The translations under genes and the position numbers were made by a program. Shown in pieces: positions 34,601 to 43,639 of a stretch of DNA of 64,000 nucleotides (position 1 is the stretch's first letter; every line of letters starts with the position of its first letter). The notes below the pieces were generated by a model, which ran no database searches, was not told the origin of the DNA, and saw only the letters and a list, made by a program, of their open reading frames with translations. The stretch comes from Planctomycetota bacterium (lineage in GTDB: Bacteria > Planctomycetota > Phycisphaerae > Sedimentisphaerales > Anaerohalosphaeraceae): the NCBI GenBank assembly GCA_029552545.1, contig JAKPDO010000003.1, positions 1-64,000 on the forward strand. Direction: 5' to 3'.

Positions 34601-34707
34601 CGCTGGATTGTGCGATTGATATGGAAGATTTGGTCTATCTGGCGGAGGAATGGCTTGCATGCACGGTGCCCGGTCAAGACGGATGTGAGAATCGAAGCGG
34701 ACAATAA
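31642..34707 (+). CDS. secreted GH43 glycosidase with two LamG modules, Calx-beta-like domain and Cys-EF tail
   Basis: A 1021-residue exported enzyme. After the signal peptide (about 1-26) a GH43 propeller covers about 27-310: NPIISEVGPADPAVLYY (base Asp41), VWAPDVFYNQADGTFYLYYT, IDAHLFQDEDGSLYLYFSD, and the acid Glu in GSVTEGPWMLKHNGLYYLVYSG. Two lectin-like modules follow (about 312-580 and 590-870), the first very close to that at 29101. A Calx-beta-like domain (PENGGQGQLFFSLKNPPAGTV to LENDRQEIALSVTVES) lies at about 875-970, and the tail FTLDCAIDMEDLVYLAEEWLACTVPGQDGC closes it. Likely an arabinofuranosidase or xylosidase. GGAGA before 31642 sets the start. It opens the same-strand glycan block. 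Confidence 0.88.
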   Translation: MRKSRKNLWIIMFWIGLAASAGLQAAATYTNPIISEVGPADPAVLYYEGIYYLYPTGDNVSYHVYTSHDLVHWSKGPKVFVPGGVNVWAPDVFYNQADGTFYLYYTQDSKIGVATADKPTGPFVNQGVLLNGFIDAHLFQDEDGSLYLYFSDVGHIYVQRMSSPTQLTGTRQMILQPSQSWEMQWGSVTEGPWMLKHNGLYYLVYSGSGADSPYYAVGYATAANPMGPFTKYAGNPIVSSGNGVYGPGHGAIVKDARGNLWHIYHQKTDTEISWNRFICLDPMWFDGQGILHGTATRGVPQPAPAVAENAGAAAYWRFEDGTAGSFVVHTASDGVYAPDILDGTGRGNHLSVWSTGGGGGYAYRSEVGVTPIPQTGAVNALSVKNTGGGPAMWCSADELQTMSPAAFTVEAIFKLENGGYRTIVGRDSYGTNTGTPALSALYFQATPNNRLAIKFCDVSGYWHQAVSSTNVFSSFNYSTNPDGVGVPWYAMAGVSDGRTLSLYLMQLGVDTAYRLIAQTNIAASGSPNTSLTAGAGDGADWDAGDWSVGRGLCDGGHTDRAYGYIDEVRISQAALAPEDFLCSRRGMPGVMAYWRFEEGPADARVPHGGPANGAFYPAVLDASGNGNHLSCWSDTFAGHIYRTDVPASAVPQIQQTNQFGLQNEDLLPGLFTSSAGRSDVLLNLETWEPFAFTIEASFKPSGSGYRTIVGRDGRNVATVNSSLAALYFQILPTDAVAIKFADVSGYWHEAVSASGVIRYDGRWYHMAAVCDGRQLRLYLNDTSSGLGYQLVAETNLAASGSPDTRLVADDSVGTDWHGGGWSVARGLYNGAHTDRFFGLIDEVRICSRALDVSEFLFYEVKYAGILAEPADVTIPENGGQGQLFFSLKNPPAGTVTVHLAEQLQRGQVVLDRTSLTFTPLDWNVPQAVLVTAIDDEELENDRQEIALSVTVESVSDPEYDGLEVEPVIVTLLDNECGAMGYAVSDFTLDCAIDMEDLVYLAEEWLACTVPGQDGCENRSGQ

Positions 34708-34742
34708 ACCCACCTGAAGGTGAAGATGGGAAAGGATAAGGT

Positions 34743-37076
34743 ATGAAACGATTTCGGAATGCCTGGATGACAGTAATTTTGCTGACGGCTCTTTTGGGGA
34801 CGACGGGATACGGATGGACGCTCAAGCAGGCCCCGCTGATGACTCCGTGGGCCCAACAGGTAAATCCGGCCGCTGTTTTGCCGGAGTATCCGCGCCCGCA
34901 GATGATTCGTTCGGAGTGGATGAATCTGAACGGACTCTGGCAGTATCAGCCGGGCAATGCGGGGGACCCGGTGCCGACAGGGCAGACGCTGTCGGGAGAG
35001 ATTCTGGTTCCGTTTCCCGTGGAATCGGCGATTTCCGGAGTGATGGAGCACCATGAGCGTCTGTGGTATCGGCGGACATTTACGGTGCCGACCGACTGGC
35101 AGGGCCGGCGGATTCTGCTGCATTTTGATGCGGTGGACTGGGAGGCGGAAGTCTATGTCAACGGTACGTCCGTTGGGGTTCATAAAGGCGGATATGATCC
35201 GTTTACTTTTGATATTACGCCGCATTTGACCGGCAGCGGGCCGCAGGAGGTGATTGTGCGGGTGTATGACCCGACGAACAGCCAGGCGATTGCCTGCGGC
35301 AAGCAGGATTTGAATCCGAGCGGCATCTGGTACACGGCGGTCACGGGCATTTGGCAGACGGTCTGGCTGGAGCCGGTGCCGGAGGTTTCCATTGAACGGC
35401 TGAAAATTGTGCCGGATGTGGACAATCAGCTGGTGCGGGTAAAGGCGATTGTTAACGGTTCCGTGCAGGGGCTGACCGTGGAAGCCGTTGCCTTTCAGGG
35501 AACCGAGAAAGCCGGCCAGGTGAGCGGGGCGGCGGGTGAAGACTTGAAGCTGCGGCTGCGAAATGTGCGGCTGTGGTCGCCGGACGACCCGTATCTGTAT
35601 GACCTGAAGGTGCGGATTAAACAGGGTACGACCGTTCTGGATGAGGTGCAGAGTTATTTTGGAATGCGGAAGATTGGTATCGGGATGGTGAATGGGGTTC
35701 AGCGGCTGCTGCTGAACGGAAAGTTTGTCTTCCAGATTGGACCGCTGGACCAGGGCTGGTGGCCGGATGGGCTTTACCGAGCGCCGACGGATGAAGCACT
35801 GAAGTGGGATTTGGATATGATTAAGGCGTTCGGATTCAATATGGTGCGAAAACATGTAAAGATTGAGCCGGCGCGGTGGTATTACTGGGCGGACAAGCTG
35901 GGGCTTCTGGTTTGGCAGGATATGCCGAGCATGCGAAGTGATTCGTCGGCGGCGCAGCGGATCCAGTTTGAGTGGGAACTGGAGCAGATGGTCGAGGAGC
36001 TGGGTAATCATCCGTCGATTATTATGTGGATTGTGTTCAACGAGGGATGGGGCCAGTATGATACAGTGCGTCTGACGCAGAAGGTAATGGAACAGGACCC
36101 GTCGCGGCTGGTTTCGTGTGCCAGCGGCTGGACGGATTATCCGGTCGGGCATCTGATTGACAAGCACAGCTATCCGGCGCCCGGCGGTGTGGCTCCGACG
36201 GAAACCCGAGCCAGTGTCTGCGGGGAATTCGGAGGTATCGGAATGCGGGTGGAGGGGCATATGTGGAATCCGAATTCGTGGGGCTACACGATGGTCAATA
36301 CGGGTCAGGAGCTGGCTGCGCTGTATGATGCGTATATTCAGCAGCTGGCCGGTCTGCGGGATGAACTGGGACTCAGTGCCGGGGTTTATACGCAGATTAC
36401 GGATGTCGAGGTAGAAATCAACGGTCTGATTACCTATGACCGAAAAGTGATAAAAGCTGATGTGTCGGCAATTCGACAGTCCAATGCGATGAATCGCTCC
36501 TTTGAAGGGGTTGTTCCTACGTCTGAAAAAACGGCCCAGACGTGGCGCTATACGACCAGCCAGCCGAATACCGGCTGGATGAATGAAGGATTCAATGATT
36601 CCGGCTGGCCGGAGGGGCCTGGAGGATTCGGGACGACTGGTACGCCGGGCGCCGTGGTGGGGACGGTGTGGAATACATCGGATATCTGGATTCGTCGGAC
36701 GTTTACTCTGCCGTCGCTGACGCCGGAGCAGATGAATCGTCTCGTGCTTCGGATTCATCATGATGAAGATGCCGAGGTGTATCTGAACGGTGTTTTGGCG
36801 GCCACCGTTACCAATTATACGACCAGTTATGTCTATCTTCCGATAAACGCGGCGGCTCGTGCAGCCCTGCGGGCAGGCCAATCCAATCTGATTGCCGTGC
36901 ATTGTCATCAGACTGCCGGCGGACAGTTTATTGATGTCGGTCTGGCCCTGGAGACCGTGCAGACAACGGATGCCTGCGGACAGTGGGGGTATCCGTATGC
37001 GGACCTAAATCAGGACTGCCGGGTGGATTTCGGGGACTTGGCGATGCTGGCCTCCGAATGGTCCGGAATGCTGTAA
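34743..37076 (+). CDS. secreted GH2 beta-glycosidase with added jelly-roll module and Cys-EF tail
   Basis: A 777-residue exported enzyme (signal peptide about 1-24). Residues about 50-210 are the GH2 sugar-binding domain (MNLNGLWQYQPG, LWYRRTFTVP, HFDAVDWEAEVYVNG). An immunoglobulin-like linker follows (about 215-310), then the TIM barrel. The acid/base Glu is in MWIVFNEGWGQYD and the nucleophile is probably in CGEFGGIGMRV. The enzyme could be a beta-galactosidase, -glucuronidase or -mannosidase; sequence alone does not decide. Residues about 585-735 are a second jelly-roll (GGFGTTGTPGAVVGTVWNTSDIWIRRTF, IHHDEDAEVYLNGVLAA), almost the same as in the next protein. The tail DLNQDCRVDFGDLAMLASEWSGML is a shortened Cys-EF tag. 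It lies 35 bp after the GH43 gene. Confidence 0.9.
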   Translation: MKRFRNAWMTVILLTALLGTTGYGWTLKQAPLMTPWAQQVNPAAVLPEYPRPQMIRSEWMNLNGLWQYQPGNAGDPVPTGQTLSGEILVPFPVESAISGVMEHHERLWYRRTFTVPTDWQGRRILLHFDAVDWEAEVYVNGTSVGVHKGGYDPFTFDITPHLTGSGPQEVIVRVYDPTNSQAIACGKQDLNPSGIWYTAVTGIWQTVWLEPVPEVSIERLKIVPDVDNQLVRVKAIVNGSVQGLTVEAVAFQGTEKAGQVSGAAGEDLKLRLRNVRLWSPDDPYLYDLKVRIKQGTTVLDEVQSYFGMRKIGIGMVNGVQRLLLNGKFVFQIGPLDQGWWPDGLYRAPTDEALKWDLDMIKAFGFNMVRKHVKIEPARWYYWADKLGLLVWQDMPSMRSDSSAAQRIQFEWELEQMVEELGNHPSIIMWIVFNEGWGQYDTVRLTQKVMEQDPSRLVSCASGWTDYPVGHLIDKHSYPAPGGVAPTETRASVCGEFGGIGMRVEGHMWNPNSWGYTMVNTGQELAALYDAYIQQLAGLRDELGLSAGVYTQITDVEVEINGLITYDRKVIKADVSAIRQSNAMNRSFEGVVPTSEKTAQTWRYTTSQPNTGWMNEGFNDSGWPEGPGGFGTTGTPGAVVGTVWNTSDIWIRRTFTLPSLTPEQMNRLVLRIHHDEDAEVYLNGVLAATVTNYTTSYVYLPINAAARAALRAGQSNLIAVHCHQTAGGQFIDVGLALETVQTTDACGQWGYPYADLNQDCRVDFGDLAMLASEWSGML

Positions 37077-37139
37077 TCGCCGAGTGTTTGCAAAAGAAGA
37101 GTATGGATGGAAAACAACAGAGAGATGATGGAGATGAGA

Positions 37140-39755
37140 ATGGTTCGAATGAGTACGGCAGAACAGAAGGGAATCGGTTTTTGGGTTGTTTCGGCGGTTT
37201 GTGTGCTTGGGCTGTTTGCCTCTGCGTGGGGGCTTCCGGCCTCCTCCCTGGTTCGTCCGCCTTCGGTGCCGCTGGTGGTTTGCGACCCGTATTTCAGCAT
37301 CTGGTCGGCTTCAGATACACTTTATGGGGACCTGACACGGCACTGGACCGGACGGCCTCATCCGCTCACGTCGCTGGTGCGGATTGACGGAACGACATAT
37401 CGGCTGATGGGCAAAGAGCCCGCAGAGCTTCCGGTGCTCAAGCAGACAGGCCTTTCGGTGCTGCCGACTCGAACGATTTATACCTTTGAAGGGGCCGGTG
37501 TTCGGCTCCAGATGGAGTTTCTGCAGGCGGCTCTGCCGGACGATATCGACCTGATGAGCCGGCCTGTGGTCTATCTGACATGGCGCTGCTCCGCGTTGGA
37601 CGGGAAGAATCACGCCGTCAGTGTGTACCTGGATGCCGGGATGGAACTGGTGGTCAACGAACCGTCGCAGGAGGTGGTTTGGGAGATGCCTGCGATAAAA
37701 GGATTGAAGGTCCTGAAGGCCGGAACGAAACAGCAGAATGTGCTGGGCCGCAAGGGCGATGATGTGCGGATTGACTGGGGATATTTCTATCTGGCGGCAT
37801 CCGAAAAACAAGCAGTGCAGACTGTCATTGCCAAAGCGGAGGACTGCCGCAGGGATTTTACGGACAAGGGAACGCTGCCGACCCAGATGGACAGGCAGAT
37901 GCCGCGGGCCGTTCGCGACAATGCGCCGGTGATGGCAATACAGTTTGATTTGGGCAAGGTCGGCGGCGACGGCAAAAGCTGTCGGGCTATTCTGGCCTAT
38001 GATGATATTGAATCGATTCTGTATTTCGGCAAGCGGCTGCCGGCCTACTGGAAGCGGAACGGAAAGACCATTCAGATGCTTCTGAGCGAGTCGGATAAAT
38101 TGTATGAGTCGCTTGTGCAGGCGTGCGAACGGTTTGATGCAGAGCTGATGGAAGATTTGTACAAAGCGGGCGGAGCCGATTATGTCGCCATCGGCTGTCT
38201 GGCATATCGGCAGGCGCTGGGGGCCAACAAAATTGCGGCGGACAAAAACGGCATGCCCCTGATGTTCAGCAAGGAGAACTTCAGCAACGGCTGTATGGGG
38301 ACGGTGGACGTGTTTTATCCGTTTGCTCCGCTGGTGCTGCTGCTAAATCCGACGCTGGCGAAGGCCTCGTTTGTGCCGATTCTCGAATACGGACGCAGCG
38401 AGCGGTGGAAGTTCCCGTTTGCCCCGCATGACATCGGAACCTATCCGCATGCAATGGGGCAGGTGTACGGCGGCGGCGAACGTTCCGAAGAGAATCAGAT
38501 GCCGGTGGAGGAATGCGGCAATATGCTGCTCTTGGTGGCGGCAGTGGTGGAGGCCGAAGGGGATATTGAGTTTGCCCGTCAGTACTGGGATGTATTGAGC
38601 CGCTGGGCGGAGTATCTGAAGGCCAAGGGATTGGACCCGGAAAATCAGCTGTGCACGGATGATTTCGCAGGGCATCTGGCCCACAATGTCAACCTGTCGA
38701 TGAAGGCGATTACAGCACTGGGGGCCTATGCGAAGATGGCCGAGAGGATGGGGCAGAAAGAGACAGTGGCCGTCTATCGCAAAACGGCGGAAGAATATGC
38801 CGAACAGTGGATGCAGATGGCCGATGACGGGGACCACTACCGGCTGGCGTTTGACAAACCGGGCACCTGGAGCCAGAAGTACAATCTGGTGTGGGACCGG
38901 CTGCTGAAACTGAATCTGTTTCCCTCGTCGGTGGCGGAAAAGGAGATGACGTACTATCGGAAGATTCAGAAGCCCTATGGGCTGCCGCTGGACAACCGCA
39001 GTGACTATACGAAGCTGGACTGGATTGTCTGGACGGCGTGTCTGACGGGCAAACAGGAGGATTTTGAAGCCCTGATTGCGCCGATAGTGCGGTTTCTGAA
39101 TGAGACGCCGGACCGTGTGCCGATGACGGACTGGTACTGGACGCACAATGCCAAACATCGCGGGTTTCAGGCCCGTCCTGTTGTCGGCGGTGTCTTTATT
39201 CGACTGATGGACAATCCGGAGGTCTGGAAAAAGTGGGTCTCTCGTGCCGAACGTGTACAGGGGACCTGGGCCCCGCTGCCGAAGCCGCCAGTGATTACAG
39301 AAGTCGTTCCGACCTCGCGAGACAGTGCCCAAATCTGGTTCTATACGTTTGAGAAGCCGTCGGAAAACTGGATGCAGGAGCGTTTTGATGCAGCCTCGGC
39401 GGGCTGGAAGCGCGGGCCCGGCGGGTTTGGAACCCGCGGCACGCCCGGCAGCCGGGTGCGGACCGTGTGGAATACGCCGACAATCTGGCTGCGGCGGACC
39501 TTTACACTGGACAAAGAGATTCGTCCGGACCTGTGCCTGCTGATTCATCACGATGAGGATGCTGAGGTGTATATCAACGGTGTCTTGGCAGCTCGGCTGG
39601 ATGGATACACCACGGATTATTCTATCTATCCTCTTTCTCCGGAGGCGCGGGCGGCCCTGCGGCCGGGGAGCAATGTGTTGGCGATTGCCTGCCGACAGAC
39701 CGGTGGAGGCCAATATATTGATGCCGGATTTGCCTATGTGACCGAGCAGGAATGA
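37140..39755 (+). CDS. glutaminase A-like (DUF4965/DUF5127/DUF1793) exported protein with jelly-roll module
   Basis: An 871-residue exported protein. The N-terminal part (RPPSVPLVVCDPYFSIWSASDTLYGDLTRHWTGRPHPL) and the later (alpha/alpha)-barrel motifs (AYRQALGANKIAADKNGMPLMFSKENFSNGCMGTVDVFYP, LCTDDFAGHLAHNVNLSMKAI, YNLVWDRLLKLNLFP, DWIVWTACLTGKQEDF) are those of the DUF4964/5127/4965/1793 family. Members are named glutaminase A in fungi, but many bacterial ones sit in glycan loci and their substrate is unknown. Residues about 720-871 are the jelly-roll module shared with the GH2 protein. The start at 37140 has GGAG at 37130-37133 and puts the signal peptide right after; 37107 is an in-frame alternative. 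It lies 63 bp after the GH2 gene. Confidence 0.85.
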   Translation: MVRMSTAEQKGIGFWVVSAVCVLGLFASAWGLPASSLVRPPSVPLVVCDPYFSIWSASDTLYGDLTRHWTGRPHPLTSLVRIDGTTYRLMGKEPAELPVLKQTGLSVLPTRTIYTFEGAGVRLQMEFLQAALPDDIDLMSRPVVYLTWRCSALDGKNHAVSVYLDAGMELVVNEPSQEVVWEMPAIKGLKVLKAGTKQQNVLGRKGDDVRIDWGYFYLAASEKQAVQTVIAKAEDCRRDFTDKGTLPTQMDRQMPRAVRDNAPVMAIQFDLGKVGGDGKSCRAILAYDDIESILYFGKRLPAYWKRNGKTIQMLLSESDKLYESLVQACERFDAELMEDLYKAGGADYVAIGCLAYRQALGANKIAADKNGMPLMFSKENFSNGCMGTVDVFYPFAPLVLLLNPTLAKASFVPILEYGRSERWKFPFAPHDIGTYPHAMGQVYGGGERSEENQMPVEECGNMLLLVAAVVEAEGDIEFARQYWDVLSRWAEYLKAKGLDPENQLCTDDFAGHLAHNVNLSMKAITALGAYAKMAERMGQKETVAVYRKTAEEYAEQWMQMADDGDHYRLAFDKPGTWSQKYNLVWDRLLKLNLFPSSVAEKEMTYYRKIQKPYGLPLDNRSDYTKLDWIVWTACLTGKQEDFEALIAPIVRFLNETPDRVPMTDWYWTHNAKHRGFQARPVVGGVFIRLMDNPEVWKKWVSRAERVQGTWAPLPKPPVITEVVPTSRDSAQIWFYTFEKPSENWMQERFDAASAGWKRGPGGFGTRGTPGSRVRTVWNTPTIWLRRTFTLDKEIRPDLCLLIHHDEDAEVYINGVLAARLDGYTTDYSIYPLSPEARAALRPGSNVLAIACRQTGGGQYIDAGFAYVTEQE

Positions 39756-39984
39756 GAACAGCGGACAGCCGGCGGCAAAAAACGATAGGAGATTTTAAAC
39801 GGCACAAAGGACGGCCGACATTCTCCCATTCTCCAAAGCGGGTTTGTTCTATTGACGGACATCTGTCTGTGGGTGGACCCGTTCAAAGGCCTGTCAGCCG
39901 TCACGAGGGAAAAAGACGGTACAAATTCCGCTTTCTCAGGACGGTTGATAAGTGGATGCGGACAGGAAGATAAAGGATGCATTT

Positions 39985-42480
39985 ATGACAATCCAGAGGT
40001 GTTTTTGTGTAATTATTCTTTGGGCGGGGCTGGCGGCAGCGGATTCCATTACGGTTGTCGAGCGTCCAAACGCTGCTTCCGTGAACCCGCATTATCTCGG
40101 CAGCCGAGCGCCTCTGAAACCGGTTTATTTTCTGGAACTGCCGGTCGGGTCGATTGAGCCGAAGGGCTGGCTGAGAGAATATCTTAAAAGGCAGCGGGAC
40201 GGAATGACAGGGCATCTGGAGGAAATCAGCGCCTGGCTGCAGAAAGAAGACAATGCCTGGCTGAGTGCGGACGGCAAGGGCAAATGGGGCTGGGAGGAAG
40301 TGCCGTATTGGCTGCGGGGCTATCAGGATTTGGCATACCTTCTGAATGAGCCGGCGATGACGGCAGAGACGAAGTTTTGGATCGAAGGGGTGCTCCGCAG
40401 TCAGCGCCCGGATGGAGATTTTGGGCCGGATATGCGGCTGGAGGACGGCTCGCGGGACTACTGGGGAAATATGGTGATGCTGTATTGTCTTCAGTCGTAT
40501 TATGACTGGAGCGGCGATAAGCGGGTTTTGGACCTGATGCAGCGGTATTTCGCTTATCAGCTGACTGTGCCGGAGGAAAAGTTCCTCACGGGCTACTGGC
40601 AGCGGATGCGCGGCGGAGACAATTTGTACAGCGTGCTGTGGCTGTACAATCATACAGGCGACAAACAGCTGCTCGATTTGGCGGAGAAGATTCATCGGCG
40701 GACGGCCGACTGGCGGATGGAGGGCGACCTGCCCAACTGGCACAACGTGAATATCGCCCAGGGCTTTCGGGAACCGGCCATTTATTTTCTCCTGACCGGC
40801 AATTCCCGTGATTTGGAATTTGCCTATAAGAACTTTTGGGAGGTGCGGAAGCGTTTCGGACAGGTGCCCGGAGGGATGTTCGGCGGGGATGAAAACTGCC
40901 GAACCGGATTTGCCGACCCGCGGCAGTGCGTTGAGACCTGCGGGATTGTCGAGCAGATGTTTTCCGACCAAATGATGATGCGCATCTCCGGAGACCCGTT
41001 CTGGGCGGACCACTGCGAGGAGGTTGCGCTCAATACGTATCCGGCGGCGGTGATGCCGGATTTTCGGGCCTTGCGGTATCTGACGGGGCCGAATCAGCCG
41101 GTCAGCGATGGGGCGGACCACCATCCGGGGGTGGATAACAGGGGCCCGTTTCTGATGATGAATCCATTCAGCCACCGGTGCTGTCAGCATAATCATTCAC
41201 ACGGCTGGGCGGATTATGCCAAGTCGCTCTGGTTGGCGACCCCGGACAGCGGACTTTGTGCAGCGTTGTATGCGGCCTGCCGAGTCAAGGCCAAAGTCGG
41301 CAAGGGGGTTGAAGTTAGCATTGACGAAGAAACAAACTATCCGTTTGAGGAACAGGTTCGGCTGACGGTGCGGCTGTCTGAGCCGACAGCGTTTCCGCTG
41401 TATCTGCGGGTGCCTTCGTGGTGTTCAAAGGCCTCTGTGCAGCTCAACGGACAGCGTGTGTCGGTAGAACCAAAGGCGGGCCGATACATCCGGATGGAGC
41501 GTACCTGGCGGGACGGAGACCGGCTGGTGCTGAATCTGCCGATGGAGCTGCGGATGCAGCGGTGGACGGCCAATCAGAACAGTGCAAGTGTTTCCTATGG
41601 GCCGCTGACGTTCTCGCTGAAGATTCAGGAACTGTATATCCGGGCGGACAGCACAAAGACCGCCGTATGGGATTCGAAGTGGCGGGAGGATGTCAGAAAG
41701 GAACAATGGCCTTCCTTTGAGATATACCCAGCTTCGGCGTGGAATTACGGTCTGGTGCTGAAGGAAACCCGGCCGGAGGAGGGATTTGAGCTCATTCGAA
41801 AGCCCTGGCCCGCCGATGATTTCCCGTTTACGCCGGAGGCGGCGCCGCTGGAGCTGAAAACCACGGCGAAAAAGATTGTCAGCTGGACGCTGGATAAATA
41901 CGGCCTGTGCAGTCCGCTGCAGGACAGTCCCGTTCGGTCCAATGAGCCGACGGAGACGGTGGCTCTGATTCCGATGGGGGCGGCACGGCTGCGGATCTCC
42001 GCCTTTCCGGTGATTGGAGAAGGCCCGGAGGCGAAGGAATGGAAACCCCAGACATTTCCCAGGCCGCCGCTGGCTTTCGTGACGGCTTCGTATCTGCACG
42101 ATGAAATATCGGCTTTGTGTGACGGGCTCGAACCGAGCCGTTCCGCAGACCATTCCATTCCGCGATTTACCTGGTGGGACCGAAAGGGGACAACGGAATG
42201 GGTGCAGGTCTGGTTTGAAAGGCCGCAGGCGATTTCAAAATCTGAAGTTTATTGGTTTGATGATACCGGTATCGGACAGTGCCGAGTGCCGGCATCGTGG
42301 CGCCTGCTGGTTCTGGAGGGGGCGGCATGGAAGCCGGTCAACATTTCAGGGGACTATCCGGTTGTCAAGGACGGCTGGAGCCGTGCAGCGTTTGAGCCCG
42401 TTCAGACACAGGCGGTTCGGCTGGAGGTGCAGCTGAAGGACGGCTTTTCCGGAGGGATTCTTGAGTGGAAGGTGCAGTAG
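39985..42480 (+). CDS. secreted GH127 (DUF1680) beta-L-arabinofuranosidase family enzyme
   Basis: An 831-residue exported enzyme (signal peptide about 1-19). It matches GH127, which removes beta-L-arabinofuranose. The zinc-site residues of the family can be placed: Glu317 and Cys319 in VETCGIVEQM, and the Cys399-Cys400 pair in HRCCQHNHSHGW, where the first Cys is the nucleophile in characterised members. Upstream motifs EVPYWLRGYQDLAYLL and LYCLQSYYDWSGDKRVLDLM form the helical barrel. A jelly-roll part follows from about 460; the last 150 residues look like a further sandwich domain. The start 39985 has AAAGGA; an upstream in-frame ATG at 39952 lacks support. About 230 bp of non-coding DNA precede it, so a promoter for the seven-gene run 39985-51401 may lie there. 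Confidence 0.9.
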   Translation: MTIQRCFCVIILWAGLAAADSITVVERPNAASVNPHYLGSRAPLKPVYFLELPVGSIEPKGWLREYLKRQRDGMTGHLEEISAWLQKEDNAWLSADGKGKWGWEEVPYWLRGYQDLAYLLNEPAMTAETKFWIEGVLRSQRPDGDFGPDMRLEDGSRDYWGNMVMLYCLQSYYDWSGDKRVLDLMQRYFAYQLTVPEEKFLTGYWQRMRGGDNLYSVLWLYNHTGDKQLLDLAEKIHRRTADWRMEGDLPNWHNVNIAQGFREPAIYFLLTGNSRDLEFAYKNFWEVRKRFGQVPGGMFGGDENCRTGFADPRQCVETCGIVEQMFSDQMMMRISGDPFWADHCEEVALNTYPAAVMPDFRALRYLTGPNQPVSDGADHHPGVDNRGPFLMMNPFSHRCCQHNHSHGWADYAKSLWLATPDSGLCAALYAACRVKAKVGKGVEVSIDEETNYPFEEQVRLTVRLSEPTAFPLYLRVPSWCSKASVQLNGQRVSVEPKAGRYIRMERTWRDGDRLVLNLPMELRMQRWTANQNSASVSYGPLTFSLKIQELYIRADSTKTAVWDSKWREDVRKEQWPSFEIYPASAWNYGLVLKETRPEEGFELIRKPWPADDFPFTPEAAPLELKTTAKKIVSWTLDKYGLCSPLQDSPVRSNEPTETVALIPMGAARLRISAFPVIGEGPEAKEWKPQTFPRPPLAFVTASYLHDEISALCDGLEPSRSADHSIPRFTWWDRKGTTEWVQVWFERPQAISKSEVYWFDDTGIGQCRVPASWRLLVLEGAAWKPVNISGDYPVVKDGWSRAAFEPVQTQAVRLEVQLKDGFSGGILEWKVQ

Positions 42481-43637
42481 AATACAAACCTTCTTGGATG
42501 GGTTGGGGGCTGTGTTTTCTTGTCGGACTTGCAGGTCCGGGTGTGATGTCATTTGCCTGCGCAGAAGACCTTCCCGCCGGCATCCTTTTCTCGCAGTGGG
42601 GTCGCGAGACGCTGGAGACAATCGAACAAGACCATCGGCTGGCGGGCGGCGGGTATTCGGAAGACCAGAGCCGCACGGCACCGGCCTATGCATGGGGACA
42701 TTCCATCCTGCTGCTGGCGTATGCGCAGGCGGCAAAAGTTGAGCCCGTTTTCTGCAAAAAGACGGAGGACCTGATCGGCTTTCTCCAGTCGTATTGGGTT
42801 CAGGAAAACGGCATCGGCGGATATGACTGTCTGCCGGAAGGGCGAAAGAAGGTCGAGCGGTATTATGATGACAACGCCTGGATTGCCATGGGCCTGCTGG
42901 ATGCGTATGAGGCCTGCAGAAAGAAAGAATTTTTGGAACAGGCGAGGAAAACCATTGAGTTCTGCCTGAGCGGTGAAGCGCCGCAGGGCGGCATCTGGTG
43001 GAGGGAAGAACCGGCCTCCCCCGGACGCGGACGAAATACCTGTTCGACGGCGCCGACGGCCTTTGCGTGTCTGCGCTATTGCGAAATGACGAAAGACATG
43101 GGCTTTCTGGAAACAGCAGAGCGGCTTCTGGACTGGTTGGAAAAGACCCTTCAGGATGACGATGGTCTGTTTTTCGATCATATCCGGCAGGATGGGTGGA
43201 TCGGCCGGAGGAAATGGACGTACAACTCGGCGATGCCGATTCGCGGCTGGCTTCTTTTGTATCGGCTGACCGGGCGCGAAGAGTATTTGCAAAGGGCCCG
43301 GCGGACGGCGCTGGCCGCCCGACAGCGCTGGATGGATGAAAAAACAGGGGCCTTGCACTGTGAAGCGATGTTTGCCTTTACCCTGATTGAGGCATGGCTG
43401 GAATTGTGGCAGGTTTCCTGTGAGGAAGAGTGGCGGCAGGCGGCACGAAAAGGGATGGAGTATGTTCATCGGCAGGTGAGGGACAAGGAGGGGCGGTATT
43501 CGAGACGATGGGATCGGCTGAATCCGGAACCGATTCAGGAATGGAAACTGCTGTATCCGTCGGCAGCGGCCCGGGGATATTGGGCCCTGGCGGCGGCTTA
43601 CGAAAAAAAGGAAACCAACCAATCAATACGGGAGTGA
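42465..43637 (+). CDS. GH76 endo-alpha-1,6-mannanase family protein
   Basis: A 390-residue (alpha/alpha)6-barrel enzyme. The catalytic Asp-Asp pair of GH76 is Asp135-Asp136 in ERYYDDNAWIAMGLLDAYE. Supporting motifs are GGIWWREE, TAPTAFACLRY, TYNSAMPIRGWLLLYRLTGREEYLQRA. GH76 enzymes cut the alpha-1,6-mannan backbone of fungal and other mannans. The start is GTG at 42465, 16 bp inside the GH127 gene, with GGAGGG upstream. The N-terminus (about 14-33, WGLCFLVGLAGPGVMSFACA) is hydrophobic and is probably an export signal. The next gene starts 2 bp after its stop. Confidence 0.88.
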   Translation: MEGAVEYKPSWMGWGLCFLVGLAGPGVMSFACAEDLPAGILFSQWGRETLETIEQDHRLAGGGYSEDQSRTAPAYAWGHSILLLAYAQAAKVEPVFCKKTEDLIGFLQSYWVQENGIGGYDCLPEGRKKVERYYDDNAWIAMGLLDAYEACRKKEFLEQARKTIEFCLSGEAPQGGIWWREEPASPGRGRNTCSTAPTAFACLRYCEMTKDMGFLETAERLLDWLEKTLQDDDGLFFDHIRQDGWIGRRKWTYNSAMPIRGWLLLYRLTGREEYLQRARRTALAARQRWMDEKTGALHCEAMFAFTLIEAWLELWQVSCEEEWRQAARKGMEYVHRQVRDKEGRYSRRWDRLNPEPIQEWKLLYPSAAARGYWALAAAYEKKETNQSIRE

Positions 43638-43639
43638 AG

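Noticed and set aside
33151-36908. Long minus-strand open frames opposite the GH43-LamG and GH2 genes
   Set aside because: Same mirror effect: low-complexity basic products without family signatures, opposite well-supported enzymes.
39756-39984. Small gene in the 229-bp gap before GH127
   Set aside because: Short frames exist but none has a ribosome site or recognisable product; it is more likely the promoter and leader of the operon.
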